Part shown: in pieces, positions 20,080 through 28,090 of the stretch
Position numbering within the stretch: the stretch's first letter is position 1
Layout: every line of letters begins with the position of its first letter
Program-made: the position numbers and the translations under genes
Notes under the pieces: generated by a model
The model's input: the letters and a program-made list of their open reading frames with translations, nothing else
What the model was told of the DNA's origin: nothing
Databases searched by the model: none
Source: Chloroflexota bacterium
GTDB lineage: Bacteria; Chloroflexota; Anaerolineae; Caldilineales; Caldilineaceae
Assembly (NCBI GenBank): GCA_016861025.1
Contig: BOKO01000003.1
Location: 262,001-326,000, forward strand
Direction of reading: 5' to 3'
Length of the DNA stretch: 64,000 bases

Positions 20080-20181
20080 GTGCATCACGTTGAAAATACG
20101 TCGTTTATCCGTCGCAGAATCCACACCGCCATCATATCATAGTACAATCCTGGCGATCCCCGCTGGATGGGGAAGCGTAAT

Positions 20182-20270
20182 GCGAAATCCATTTCGCTGC
20201 CCACGCTTAGTAGGCGCGGCTCTCAGCCGCACGTTCTCGCCAGACAGGAAAATGCGGTTGAGAACCGCAT
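20182..20270. repeat. Cluster of three different palindromic repeats
   Basis: In the 283-base gap between the divergent subtilase and nuclease genes lie three hairpin units in a row. GCGAAA-TCCA-TTTCGC (20182-20197) is identical to 16057-16072. GCGGCT-CTC-AGCCGC (20212-20232) nearly matches 2758-2778. ATGCGGTT-GAG-AACCGCAT (20252-20270) is followed by CTACGATTA. Such composite arrays resemble REP/BIME elements. Because the genes are divergent, the array occupies both promoter regions and cannot be a simple 3'-end hairpin. Confidence 0.65.
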
Positions 20271-20362
20271 CTACGATTACCGAATCGATTTGTTAATATG
20301 CATAATTCCGCGATACAGCACTGCCAGATTCCGCGCCGTCAAAGAAAGTCGAGCCAACTTCC

Positions 20363-22405
20363 GTGACCAAATCTCACCTGTTCTGGCTTCCTGCACTGCT
20401 GATCGGTTGGTTGCTTCTGACGCCGTTGACGATGACGGCGCAAAACAACGAGCCGATCCCCGTCTATATCTTGCAGGGCGACGGTGCATCGACGCCGCTG
20501 GCTGGGCGCTACATCGACAGCGTTGGCGTGGTCACCGGCGTCGGCGCGGCGGGCTTCTATCTTCAAGATCCCTCCGGCGACGGGCGCAGCGAGACCAGTG
20601 ACGGCATTTATGTCTATACGCGTGCGCGTCCCGCGGTGGCGCCGGGCGAATGTGTACTGGTGCGCGGTGCGCTGATCAGCGAGTTTTACGACAAGACCGA
20701 GCTGTCGCGCGTCAAAGCCATCGAGCCGTCGAACCTCTGCCGCACGACTGCGGTGACGCCCGTCGTCTATCCGATCCTGGCGTACGGCGCTCGCCCGCAA
20801 GACCTCTACGAGGCATACGAAGGGATGCGCGTGACGCTGCCGCCGCTGGCGAGTGTGATCCACGGACCGACCAAGCGCTATGCCAGCGGCGAGGCAGAGA
20901 TCGCCGTCGCTCTCGCCCACGTTCAACCCTATCTTAGCGACGGTCGCGTCTTTTTTGACGAACCAGGCGAACAGGCGCAGCTTGTTTACGTCAGCGGCGC
21001 GCTCGGCGTTCCCCTGCCCGACCTCAACCACGGCGACCGCGTGCGCATTACGGCGGCCGACGGCGGCGCTGCACACGCGATCCTCGACTACAACTTCGGC
21101 AAGTATCAGCTTCTGCTCTTACCGGGCGCGCAGGTCGAGCGCATCGCGCCCGCCAGTCGAACGCCGATCGCGGCTGCGCCCGCCAGCGGCGAAGACATCA
21201 CGATCTGTTCCTACAACTTGATGGGCATGGGGAGCGGCGCGGCGCAGTATCTTGACCCGACTCAGTATGCGGTCGAGCTGCGCCGCCGCGCCCTCACTAT
21301 CGCCGAGTGGCTATCCGGCTGTCTGGTGATTGGCTTGCAGGAAAGCGGGCAACCGAAGGACGCCGAACAGCTTGCCGCGCTCCTGCGCAGCGACTTTGGC
21401 ATCGACTACAGCGTGACGGCGCTGCCAGGGCCGCAAAGCGCCAACACGGAGTTCCCACTCACCAACGCGCTGCTGACGCGCAACGACCGCGTCCAGGTGC
21501 TCACCGCCGAGAATCCGCAGGCTTGTTCGCCGGTCGATTACGCGACGGTCGATCCAGGTGCGTGCCCGATAGGACAGTTCCCGCTCTTTGATCGCCCGCC
21601 GTTGGTTGCGGAGCTGGCAATCCAGGACGGTTGGGGTGGCGAAACAAAGCTCACGGTGATCGTTAACCACTGGAAAAGCAAAGCGGGCGATGAAAGCGTG
21701 AACCTGCCGCGCCGTCTGCGCCAGGCTGGGGCGGTGGCGACGCTGGTGCAAGAGCGGCTGAGCATCAATCCGAACGCCGCCGTCGTCGTTCTCGGCGACC
21801 TCAACGACTACTACGGCAGCGAGCCGGTCGAGACAGTGCGCACTCTGCCCGAGCCAGACCTGGTGCATCTCTACAACTATCTGCCGCCGCTCGACCGTTA
21901 CACCTACATCTTCAACGGCGCCAGCCAGGTGCTCGACCATGTGCTGGTCAGCCCGGCGCTGGTAAAGCGAGTCGGTCAGGTGCAGATCGTGCGGCTGAAC
22001 GCCGATTACGCAGCCCAACACGCCCCTGCCGCCGACAACGTCTTCCATGCCAGCGATCATGACCCCGTGCTGGTGCGCATCTGGCCGCGTGGCGTTGGCT
22101 GGATTGCAGGCAACGTCGGCCACCCCGGCGTACAGGCAACCTTGCTCGACGCCGCCGGTCGCAGCGTGGCCTATGCGGTCTCCGATGCACGCGGCGACTT
22201 TCGGCTCTGGAACCTGGGGGATGCCGCACCAGCGTCCTATCGCCTGCTCCTGGAAGCGCCTCCACATCTCACACTGGCGTTGTCGGATGTTGCGATAAGT
22301 GTGATTTCAGGCGAAAATCGCTTTACAACAACGGCGCGCCATCAAGCCAGTGTGGCCGGCGCCAGCATTGCGCTGTGGAGTGCATCACCGCCCCCAGCGC
22401 AATGA
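20363..22405 (+). CDS. Secreted endonuclease/exonuclease/phosphatase-family nuclease (ExeM/NucH-like)
   Basis: 680 residues starting at a GTG with a signal peptide (KSHLFWLPALLIGWLLLTPL, cleavage near TAQ). An N-terminal OB-like domain (DSVGVVTGVGAAGFYLQDP) precedes the EEP domain with ICSYNLMGMG (Asn), IGLQES (Glu), VVLGDLNDYYG (Asp/Asn) and the C-terminal SDHDPV motif. A small carboxypeptidase-regulatory-like beta domain follows (about 590-650). Extracellular DNases of this type liberate phosphate and nucleotides from environmental DNA. With the divergent secreted protease it forms a scavenging pair, and the phosphoribosyltransferase downstream fits nucleobase salvage. Confidence 0.88.
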   Translation: MTKSHLFWLPALLIGWLLLTPLTMTAQNNEPIPVYILQGDGASTPLAGRYIDSVGVVTGVGAAGFYLQDPSGDGRSETSDGIYVYTRARPAVAPGECVLVRGALISEFYDKTELSRVKAIEPSNLCRTTAVTPVVYPILAYGARPQDLYEAYEGMRVTLPPLASVIHGPTKRYASGEAEIAVALAHVQPYLSDGRVFFDEPGEQAQLVYVSGALGVPLPDLNHGDRVRITAADGGAAHAILDYNFGKYQLLLLPGAQVERIAPASRTPIAAAPASGEDITICSYNLMGMGSGAAQYLDPTQYAVELRRRALTIAEWLSGCLVIGLQESGQPKDAEQLAALLRSDFGIDYSVTALPGPQSANTEFPLTNALLTRNDRVQVLTAENPQACSPVDYATVDPGACPIGQFPLFDRPPLVAELAIQDGWGGETKLTVIVNHWKSKAGDESVNLPRRLRQAGAVATLVQERLSINPNAAVVVLGDLNDYYGSEPVETVRTLPEPDLVHLYNYLPPLDRYTYIFNGASQVLDHVLVSPALVKRVGQVQIVRLNADYAAQHAPAADNVFHASDHDPVLVRIWPRGVGWIAGNVGHPGVQATLLDAAGRSVAYAVSDARGDFRLWNLGDAAPASYRLLLEAPPHLTLALSDVAISVISGENRFTTTARHQASVAGASIALWSASPPPAQ

Positions 22406-22456
22406 ATCGCCGCCGACCGGTGCGAGCTGGCTACGAGCAATGTGGAGAATCTGCCC

Positions 22457-22957
22457 ATGAAGCATATCTACCTGAGCTGGAGCGAGTTGGAAGAGCTGGT
22501 CAGCCAGTTGATCTTCAAGCTCAACACCCCCTATGACGCCATCCTCTCGATCACACGCGGCGGCATCATCCCAGGCGGCATGATCGCCGAGGCGCTAAAA
22601 ATGAAAGAAGTGCTGACCGCCGCCGTGCTCTTTCCAGAGAATCCGAGCCAGCGCACCACGCTAAGCTGGCCCCGCTTTGTGCAGTTTCCGGCGGACGACC
22701 GCCTGCGCGACCGCAAAATCCTGGTCGTGGACAACCTGTGGTATCGCGGGCGCACGATCATGGCGGTCAAAGGGCGCATCGAGATCGCCGGCGGCTACCC
22801 GGAACTGGCGGTGCTGCACTGGAAGAAGGAGAGCAGTATTTTCTCTGAAGACGCGCCGGACTATTACGTGCAAATCACCGAGGATTTCGTGCACTACCCG
22901 TGGCAGCGCATCGACGACTCCGACTACCGCGTGCGCGCTGAACCGGTGTACTCTTAA
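22457..22957 (+). CDS. Phosphoribosyltransferase (purine-type, Gpt-like)
   Basis: 166 residues from the ATG at 22457, which has GGAGA 9 bases upstream; a GTG at 22442 is the alternative. It contains SITRGGIIPGGMIAEAL, corresponding to the purine-PRTase segment before the hood, and a divergent PRPP loop ILVVDNLWYRGRTI (about 86-98) in place of the usual VDDxxxTGxT. Cytoplasmic; may salvage hypoxanthine, guanine or xanthine, but the altered loop means the substrate is uncertain. It follows the secreted nuclease by 51 bases and precedes nth. Confidence 0.8.
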   Translation: MKHIYLSWSELEELVSQLIFKLNTPYDAILSITRGGIIPGGMIAEALKMKEVLTAAVLFPENPSQRTTLSWPRFVQFPADDRLRDRKILVVDNLWYRGRTIMAVKGRIEIAGGYPELAVLHWKKESSIFSEDAPDYYVQITEDFVHYPWQRIDDSDYRVRAEPVYS

Positions 22958-23016
22958 CCAATGACGGGCGGCGGTCACAACCCGCCCTTGTTCGGAAACT
23001 CGATTGATAAGGATAC

Positions 23017-23676
<660 letters not shown>

Positions 23677-23692
23677 CTGCGAGATAGCCGCC

Positions 23693-24367
23693 ATGCATCG
23701 ACAAACCATGCCGATTGTTGCTGTCAGCCTGTTGGTCGCGGCGTCTGCGCTTTTCATGGGGTGGGCTGCACTGCGCACCACCCAGCCGATCGCCACGCCA
23801 ACGCCAGCGTCTCCATCTCCTGCTGGCGCTGTTGCACTGACGACTGAGCAGTCGCAGAGCGGCGGCGGCAGCCTCGATCTTGGCCTGCTGACGCTAGAAC
23901 TGCCTGCGGATTGGCGTTACCAGATCGATGCCTGGCCCGCCGTAGCGCCCGCTGAACTTGCCGACGCAACCCCGCTGTTGGCAGCGTGGCAGGGCGCCAC
24001 CCATTTCAACGATGCACCGCTGCGCTTTACGGTGTTCGCAGTGGAGCGCAACGAGCTTTCGCTGGAAAGGTACGCCAGCGACGTGGCGGAACAACTCGCG
24101 GCCGCTGACGGCGTGAGCGACATCCAAACCGTCCTCGACGCCACCTTTCGCAGCGACACACTGCCGGTCGCCTATCTTCGCTATACGAAAGAATCCGCGT
24201 TTGGGCGTCAGTTCGGCTATCAAGTGGCTGCATTCGATGCGCACGGCGATCACATCGTGATTGCAACCCTTGTCACACAGAGCAGCGACGGCGAAGAAAT
24301 CCTGCGCTCGCTCGTCCGCTCGATGCACTTCGCCGATATGCCCGCCGTGCCACAGAAAGGAGCCTGA
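23693..24367 (+). CDS. Hypothetical membrane-anchored protein
   Basis: 224 residues. An N-terminal hydrophobic segment (VAVSLLVAASALFMGWAAL) acts as signal or anchor, then a short TPTPASPSP linker and a mixed alpha/beta domain of about 150 residues (LTLELPADWRYQID...). Its pattern of a predicted amphipathic strand followed by a C-terminal helix ending EILRSLVRSMHF resembles the PsbP/Mog1-like fold of many secreted stress proteins. This resemblance is by eye and weak. It is 16 bases after nth; the cyanophycinase-like gene begins 2 bases after its stop. Confidence 0.6.
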   Translation: MHRQTMPIVAVSLLVAASALFMGWAALRTTQPIATPTPASPSPAGAVALTTEQSQSGGGSLDLGLLTLELPADWRYQIDAWPAVAPAELADATPLLAAWQGATHFNDAPLRFTVFAVERNELSLERYASDVAEQLAAADGVSDIQTVLDATFRSDTLPVAYLRYTKESAFGRQFGYQVAAFDAHGDHIVIATLVTQSSDGEEILRSLVRSMHFADMPAVPQKGA

Positions 24368-24369
24368 TC

Positions 24370-25257
24370 ATGCCAGCGCCGGTCCCGCCAGGGTTCACTC
24401 GCGGCCCCATCATTTTCATGGGGCCGTTGACCGAAAATCTTGCGTTCGAGCGTATGATGCAAAGTTTTTGGGATGAGGCTGGCAGCTACGGCGCGCGCAT
24501 CCTGATCGCGCCGACCGCTGCACCCGAAGATAATCAAATCGAGCGTTACCGTCGCTGGCTGCGCGACGCCGAGGTCGAATCGGTCGAGCTGCTGTCGGTC
24601 GCCGACCGTCGCGCCGCCGCCGACCCAGGCATCGTGGCGTTGGTGGACGCAGCCACCGGCATCCTGGTCACCGACGGCAACCCATTGCGCTTTGTCGGCA
24701 TGTTGGGCGGCACGCCGGTTGCACAGGCGATTCGCCGCGCCAATGCACGTGGGCGCGTCATCTGCGGCGTTGGACAGGGCGGAGCGGTGTTGAGCCAGCA
24801 CATGATCCTTCCTGGCGCGCCGCCTGTTTCGCCTGAAATGTTGACGCCCTCGCTGATCCGTTTTGCGCCTGGCCTGGGCATCGTCAACCGCGTGGCGTTC
24901 GACTGTGACGCCGAAATGGGTACGAATCTACGCACGCATCTGCCGCGCCTGCTCACCGCCGTGGCGTACAACCCGTTCTTGATTGGCGTGGCGCTCGATC
25001 CCAACACCGGCGCCGTGATATACGCCAACAGCACGCTCGAAGTCTTTGGCAGCGGCGCTGCGTTGATCGTTGACGGCTGGCAGATGGAGCAGACCACGCT
25101 CTTTGCGACAGTTATGGACGAACCGTTTCAAGTCAGCGGCGTCGAGGTGCATACGCTGATGCACGGCTACACGTACAATCTGGATGTGCACCAGGCGAAA
25201 GCCCCGCCGGAGAGCGAGATTCCGCAGGCAGGTTATGAAAAGTTCTCTTCCTTCTGA
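24370..25257 (+). CDS. Cyanophycinase-like protein (S51 fold), nucleophile motif degenerate
   Basis: 295 residues; AAAGGAG overlaps the end of the previous gene and sets the ATG at 24370. The frame follows the peptidase S51/cyanophycinase layout: IIFMGPL, ILIAPTAAPED, GILVTDGNPLRF, the nucleophile-elbow position, and a C-terminal IGVALDPNTGAVIYAN...VFGSGAALIVDG segment. In active cyanophycinases the elbow is G-T-S-A-G-A with catalytic Ser; here it reads GVGQGGAVLSQ, so the nucleophile is replaced by Gln. It is therefore probably a non-catalytic paralog. Family members often sit beside cyanophycin synthetase cphA, which is not in this window. Confidence 0.8.
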   Translation: MPAPVPPGFTRGPIIFMGPLTENLAFERMMQSFWDEAGSYGARILIAPTAAPEDNQIERYRRWLRDAEVESVELLSVADRRAAADPGIVALVDAATGILVTDGNPLRFVGMLGGTPVAQAIRRANARGRVICGVGQGGAVLSQHMILPGAPPVSPEMLTPSLIRFAPGLGIVNRVAFDCDAEMGTNLRTHLPRLLTAVAYNPFLIGVALDPNTGAVIYANSTLEVFGSGAALIVDGWQMEQTTLFATVMDEPFQVSGVEVHTLMHGYTYNLDVHQAKAPPESEIPQAGYEKFSSF

Positions 25258-25283
25258 ATTGGCGATACAGCCATATCTTCCGC

Positions 25284-25751
25284 TCACCACTCCGTGATCC
25301 ATTCTTCGCGCTCGCCTATCACCTTGAAGGCGCGTCCGCCTTCGCCAGACAGCGCGGTTGGGCCCGGCAACGCCCGCTGCGCAGCAGGGCGACGGCCGTT
25401 GATGTATTCCTGTTCGGCGTGCTGCGTCATTCCGCTGTAGCCGGGTGGATATTGCGCCGAAGGTGGTGCAAAGATGATCACGGGCGACTGCGCCGGCGGC
25501 GCATTGTAGGCGACATTGCGCCGCCCACGGCGCTCGCCGTAGCCCTCGACATCGTACTCATCCTCCCCCTCGAACTCTGCTTCCTGTCGCCGCCGACCAG
25601 ATGCTATCACCAACAGCGCGGCCGGGATGCTGGCGAGCACGCCAAAGAGAACGCCTATTGCCATGCCCACAGCGTCGGCGCTGAGACGCTGACCGACCAG
25701 AAACATAAATACGCCGACCAAAACAATCCCTGTCAACCCCCAAAATTTCAT
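25284..25751 (-). CDS. Small hypothetical membrane protein of the FtsK-like operon
   Basis: 155 residues from the ATG at 25751 (AAGGAGAA 8 bases upstream, within the preceding gene). Two transmembrane helices near the N-terminus (FWGLTGIVLVGVFMFLVGQ and AIGVLFGVLASIPAALLVIA), then an acidic stretch (EAEFEGEDEYDVEGYG) and a Pro/Gln-rich tail. Family not recognised. Its start overlaps the stop of the FtsK-like ATPase by four bases (ATGA), so the two are translationally coupled. It could supply the membrane anchor that the ATPase itself lacks. Confidence 0.75.
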   Translation of the reverse strand: MKFWGLTGIVLVGVFMFLVGQRLSADAVGMAIGVLFGVLASIPAALLVIASGRRRQEAEFEGEDEYDVEGYGERRGRRNVAYNAPPAQSPVIIFAPPSAQYPPGYSGMTQHAEQEYINGRRPAAQRALPGPTALSGEGGRAFKVIGEREEWITEW

Positions 25752-26923
25752 CTGACGTTCTCCTTGATGTAGTGACTGTCCATCGTGTGCGACCTGGGTT
25801 GCGATTGCAGCCAGGCGGGCGGTTGAGATCGCGATAGATGGCTGTGCTCGGTGGCTGGCCGAGTGTGCGCGACATTCGACGGGTTGCCGGACCAACGCCG
25901 TATCCCGCGCACACCCTCTCGCAACACCAGCCGCACGCACTCCAGGTCCTCTGGCCCAAGCCAGGCGGCCTGAAATCGTACACTCTCGCCCTTGGCGACC
26001 AGCAGAAAATCACCCTTGCCTTCCAGCTTTTCGGCGCCGCTGTCGGAGACGCCGGTGGCGTAGCGCGCTTCATCGCGCCCGGCCACAGCGCCGACGAGCC
26101 GCACCGGAAAGTTCGCCTTCATGGCGCCGCCGATCACCTGCGCCGTTGGTTTTTGCGTGCATGCGACCAGGTGCACGCCGGCTTCGCGGCCGCGCTGACC
26201 AAGCCGAGTCAGCAGTTTCTCCGCCATGGCGCCGCCGGTTGCGAGCAGATCAGCCAGCTCGTCGATGCCTACAACCAACGCCGGGCGATTCGTAGCTTCG
26301 CGATCGCGCCGCTCCATCTCATCCACCAGCCAGCGCAATCGATCGATGGCTGCCTCTGGGGTGCTGGCAACGGCGCCGAGCGTGTGTGGCAACGAAGAAA
26401 GCGGACCAAGGCCGCGCCCTTTTGGGTCGATCAAAACCAGCTGAACCTGGTTTTGACGGTTATACATTGCTAGTGATGTCAGCAGCGTGCGAGCCAGTGC
26501 AGTCTTTCCAGAGCCGGTCGTGCCGGCAATGAGCACATGAGCCACGTCTGGCGCCGGCAGCCGCAACATCAAGGGCGTCCCGTCAGCTTCCAGACCTAGC
26601 ACCGCCGTCAACGCAGGAACCTGATGTAGTTGTTCGCACAGCGGCAGCAGCCGGATCGGTTCAGGCTCGCCGCGCGGCACCTCGACCTGAATTGTGGCGC
26701 CCTCTCGGTAGATGCGCGCCTCGCGCTTATCCAGCTCCATGGCGATCTCGTCAGCCAGCGTCTTGATCTTGCTCACTTTGGCGGCGCCGTCGGCGATCAA
26801 CCGAAACCGCACAAAACGCGGCGTCACTGTCCCACCTTCGACGCGAGCCTGTACGCGATGTCGTTCCAGCACCGCCTCAATGCGGTCGGCTTGCATTTCC
26901 AGAGTGCGTCTCCGATAGCCCAT
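25748..26923 (-). CDS. FtsK/SpoIIIE-domain ATPase lacking the membrane domain
   Basis: 391 residues from the ATG at 26923 (GTG at 26932 or ATG at 26896 possible). It has a short alpha/beta-like start (MQADRIEAVLERH...VTPRFVRFRL), then the FtsK motor with Walker A GTTGSGKT (134-141), LVLIDPKGRGLGPL, Walker B LVVGIDELADLL (Asp221/Glu222), RGREAGVHLVACTQKP and FPVRLVGAV. A basic C-terminal tail of about 60 residues replaces the winged-helix gamma domain. It lacks N-terminal membrane spans, unlike classical FtsK; the coupled membrane protein downstream may substitute. A LexA-type promoter lies about 125 bases upstream, implying induction by DNA damage. Confidence 0.88.
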   Translation of the reverse strand: MGYRRRTLEMQADRIEAVLERHRVQARVEGGTVTPRFVRFRLIADGAAKVSKIKTLADEIAMELDKREARIYREGATIQVEVPRGEPEPIRLLPLCEQLHQVPALTAVLGLEADGTPLMLRLPAPDVAHVLIAGTTGSGKTALARTLLTSLAMYNRQNQVQLVLIDPKGRGLGPLSSLPHTLGAVASTPEAAIDRLRWLVDEMERRDREATNRPALVVGIDELADLLATGGAMAEKLLTRLGQRGREAGVHLVACTQKPTAQVIGGAMKANFPVRLVGAVAGRDEARYATGVSDSGAEKLEGKGDFLLVAKGESVRFQAAWLGPEDLECVRLVLREGVRGIRRWSGNPSNVAHTRPATEHSHLSRSQPPAWLQSQPRSHTMDSHYIKENVR

Positions 26924-27032
26924 AGCTCCCACTATAGCAAACGTCTTTGATCCGAAGCTGGCCGTGCTTTCAGCAGGGGTGAACGCACCGCTTCGGCATC
27001 CTTACTGACTTCGCTTTGGTTAACAAACATTC

Positions 27033-27083
27033 AGAACTGACGTTCTATTTTTCCAATATAGAACATTTGTTCTTCAATGTCAA
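27033..27083 (-). promoter_or_regulatory. SOS-type promoter with two LexA-like operators
   Basis: On the minus strand a -35 TTGACA (27078-27083) and a -10 TATATT (27055-27060) are separated by exactly 17 bases. The palindrome AGAAC-AAAT-GTTCT (27060-27073) fills the spacer, and a second palindrome AGAAC-GTCA-GTTCT (27033-27046) covers the likely start-site region; their centres are 27 bases apart. Both match GAAC-N4-GTTC, the operator of Gram-positive LexA proteins also reported for a Dehalococcoides LexA. The only minus-strand gene downstream is the FtsK-like ATPase (start 26923). Motifs are seen directly; LexA control is inferred. Confidence 0.82.
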
Positions 27084-27166
27084 TAGAAAAATTGTTAACG
27101 TTTTTTGTGTGGGAATTGCGTCGCGTCGTTCTACAGTTCGATCGGGTGAATCGATGTGTGCAGGCT

Positions 27167-27958
27167 CTATAGCCATGTCACCATAGCAAACAGCCCACAG
27201 CGTCCGGCCTCGGCGCGGTGACTGAAGAAATCGCCTGTGTTTTGTGCGGTGTCGATGCCGGCAATCTCGACTTGCTCGGGCGCGACGCCTGCCTGCATGA
27301 GAAGCTGAAGATTTGCCAGCCAGAGATCAAGGTGGGCGCCGCTTCTAGCGCCATTGGGATGGCTCAGCACAGCGGCGGCGTCGGGAAGTCGCGCTTCAGC
27401 CAGCGCAACGACCTCTGCGCCGACTTCGTAGCTTTGAGGGCCAATGCTAGGGCCAATGCAGGCCTGCACCTGCGAAGGCTGGGTGTCGTAGGCAGCCTGC
27501 ATTGCCCATAGCAACGCCGTCGCTGCACCGTTGAGCGTGCCGCGCCAGCCCGCATGTACGGCGCCGAGCGCATGGTGAACAGGATCATAGATGAGCAGCG
27601 GGACGCAATCGGCGAAGACCAGGCAAAGCGGCAGGTCAACCGCATCGGTGATCAACCCGTCGCACCCACCGATCCTGGCGCCAGCGTCGTCGGGGCCAAC
27701 TTTGGCAATGCCTGTTCCATGCACCTGTTGACAGGAAACAACGGATGCGGCGCTTATGCCAAGCGCATCCGCCAGACGACGCCGGTTTTCATGCACGCGC
27801 TCGGGTTCGTCGCCGCGCAAGATGCTGAAGTTGAGGCTACGCCATGGTGCAGGGCTGACGCCGCCATGACGAGTCGAGACGTGCGCAGCCACCGGCAAGC
27901 CTTCCAGCCGCTCGAAAGTCAGGGTGATGACGCCGTTGGCGTGATGAATGCGTTTCAT
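27167..27958 (-). CDS. pgeF: Peptidoglycan editing factor / purine nucleoside phosphorylase (YfiH family)
   Basis: 263 residues from the ATG at 27958. Contains the family hallmarks: STRHGGVSPAPWRSLNFS, VVSCQQVHGT, LVFADCVPLLIYDP, AVHAGWRGTLNGA and ACIGPSIGPQSYEVG, including the His/Cys/His zinc ligands. Homologs act as purine nucleoside phosphorylases or remove mispaired amino acids from peptidoglycan precursors; older annotation is multicopper polyphenol oxidase. No ribosome site is seen, but a -10-like TATACT ends 6 bases before the ATG, so initiation could be leaderless. The end is 84 bases from the LexA-type promoter of the next operon. Confidence 0.92.
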   Translation of the reverse strand: MKRIHHANGVITLTFERLEGLPVAAHVSTRHGGVSPAPWRSLNFSILRGDEPERVHENRRRLADALGISAASVVSCQQVHGTGIAKVGPDDAGARIGGCDGLITDAVDLPLCLVFADCVPLLIYDPVHHALGAVHAGWRGTLNGAATALLWAMQAAYDTQPSQVQACIGPSIGPQSYEVGAEVVALAEARLPDAAAVLSHPNGARSGAHLDLWLANLQLLMQAGVAPEQVEIAGIDTAQNTGDFFSHRAEAGRCGLFAMVTWL

Positions 27959-28012
27959 ACCGACAGTATACAACGTCAGAACCCGCTGCACGGAAGCTGG
28001 ATAAGCAATGAT

Positions 28013-28051
28013 GGGCGAAACAACGCTGGTTTGATCAGCGTTGTTTCGCCC
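28013..28051 (-). terminator. Strong hairpin 3' of the HtrA-like protease gene
   Basis: Perfect 16-base inverted repeat GGGCGAAACAACGCTG / CAGCGTTGTTTCGCCC with a 7-base loop, starting 40 bases beyond the protease stop. There is no U-run after it on the minus strand (sequence continues ATCATTGCTT), so it is either a factor-dependent terminator or an RNA-stabilising 3' hairpin. It also lies just upstream of the pgeF start on the same strand and would separate the two transcripts. Confidence 0.6.
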
Positions 28052-28090
28052 ACCACAATCATCTGTTATCTGTGGATGGCAGCTTAAAGG

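Noticed and set aside
22442..22456. Upstream GTG start for the phosphoribosyltransferase
   Set aside because: GGAGA lies after this codon and fits the ATG at 22457 instead.
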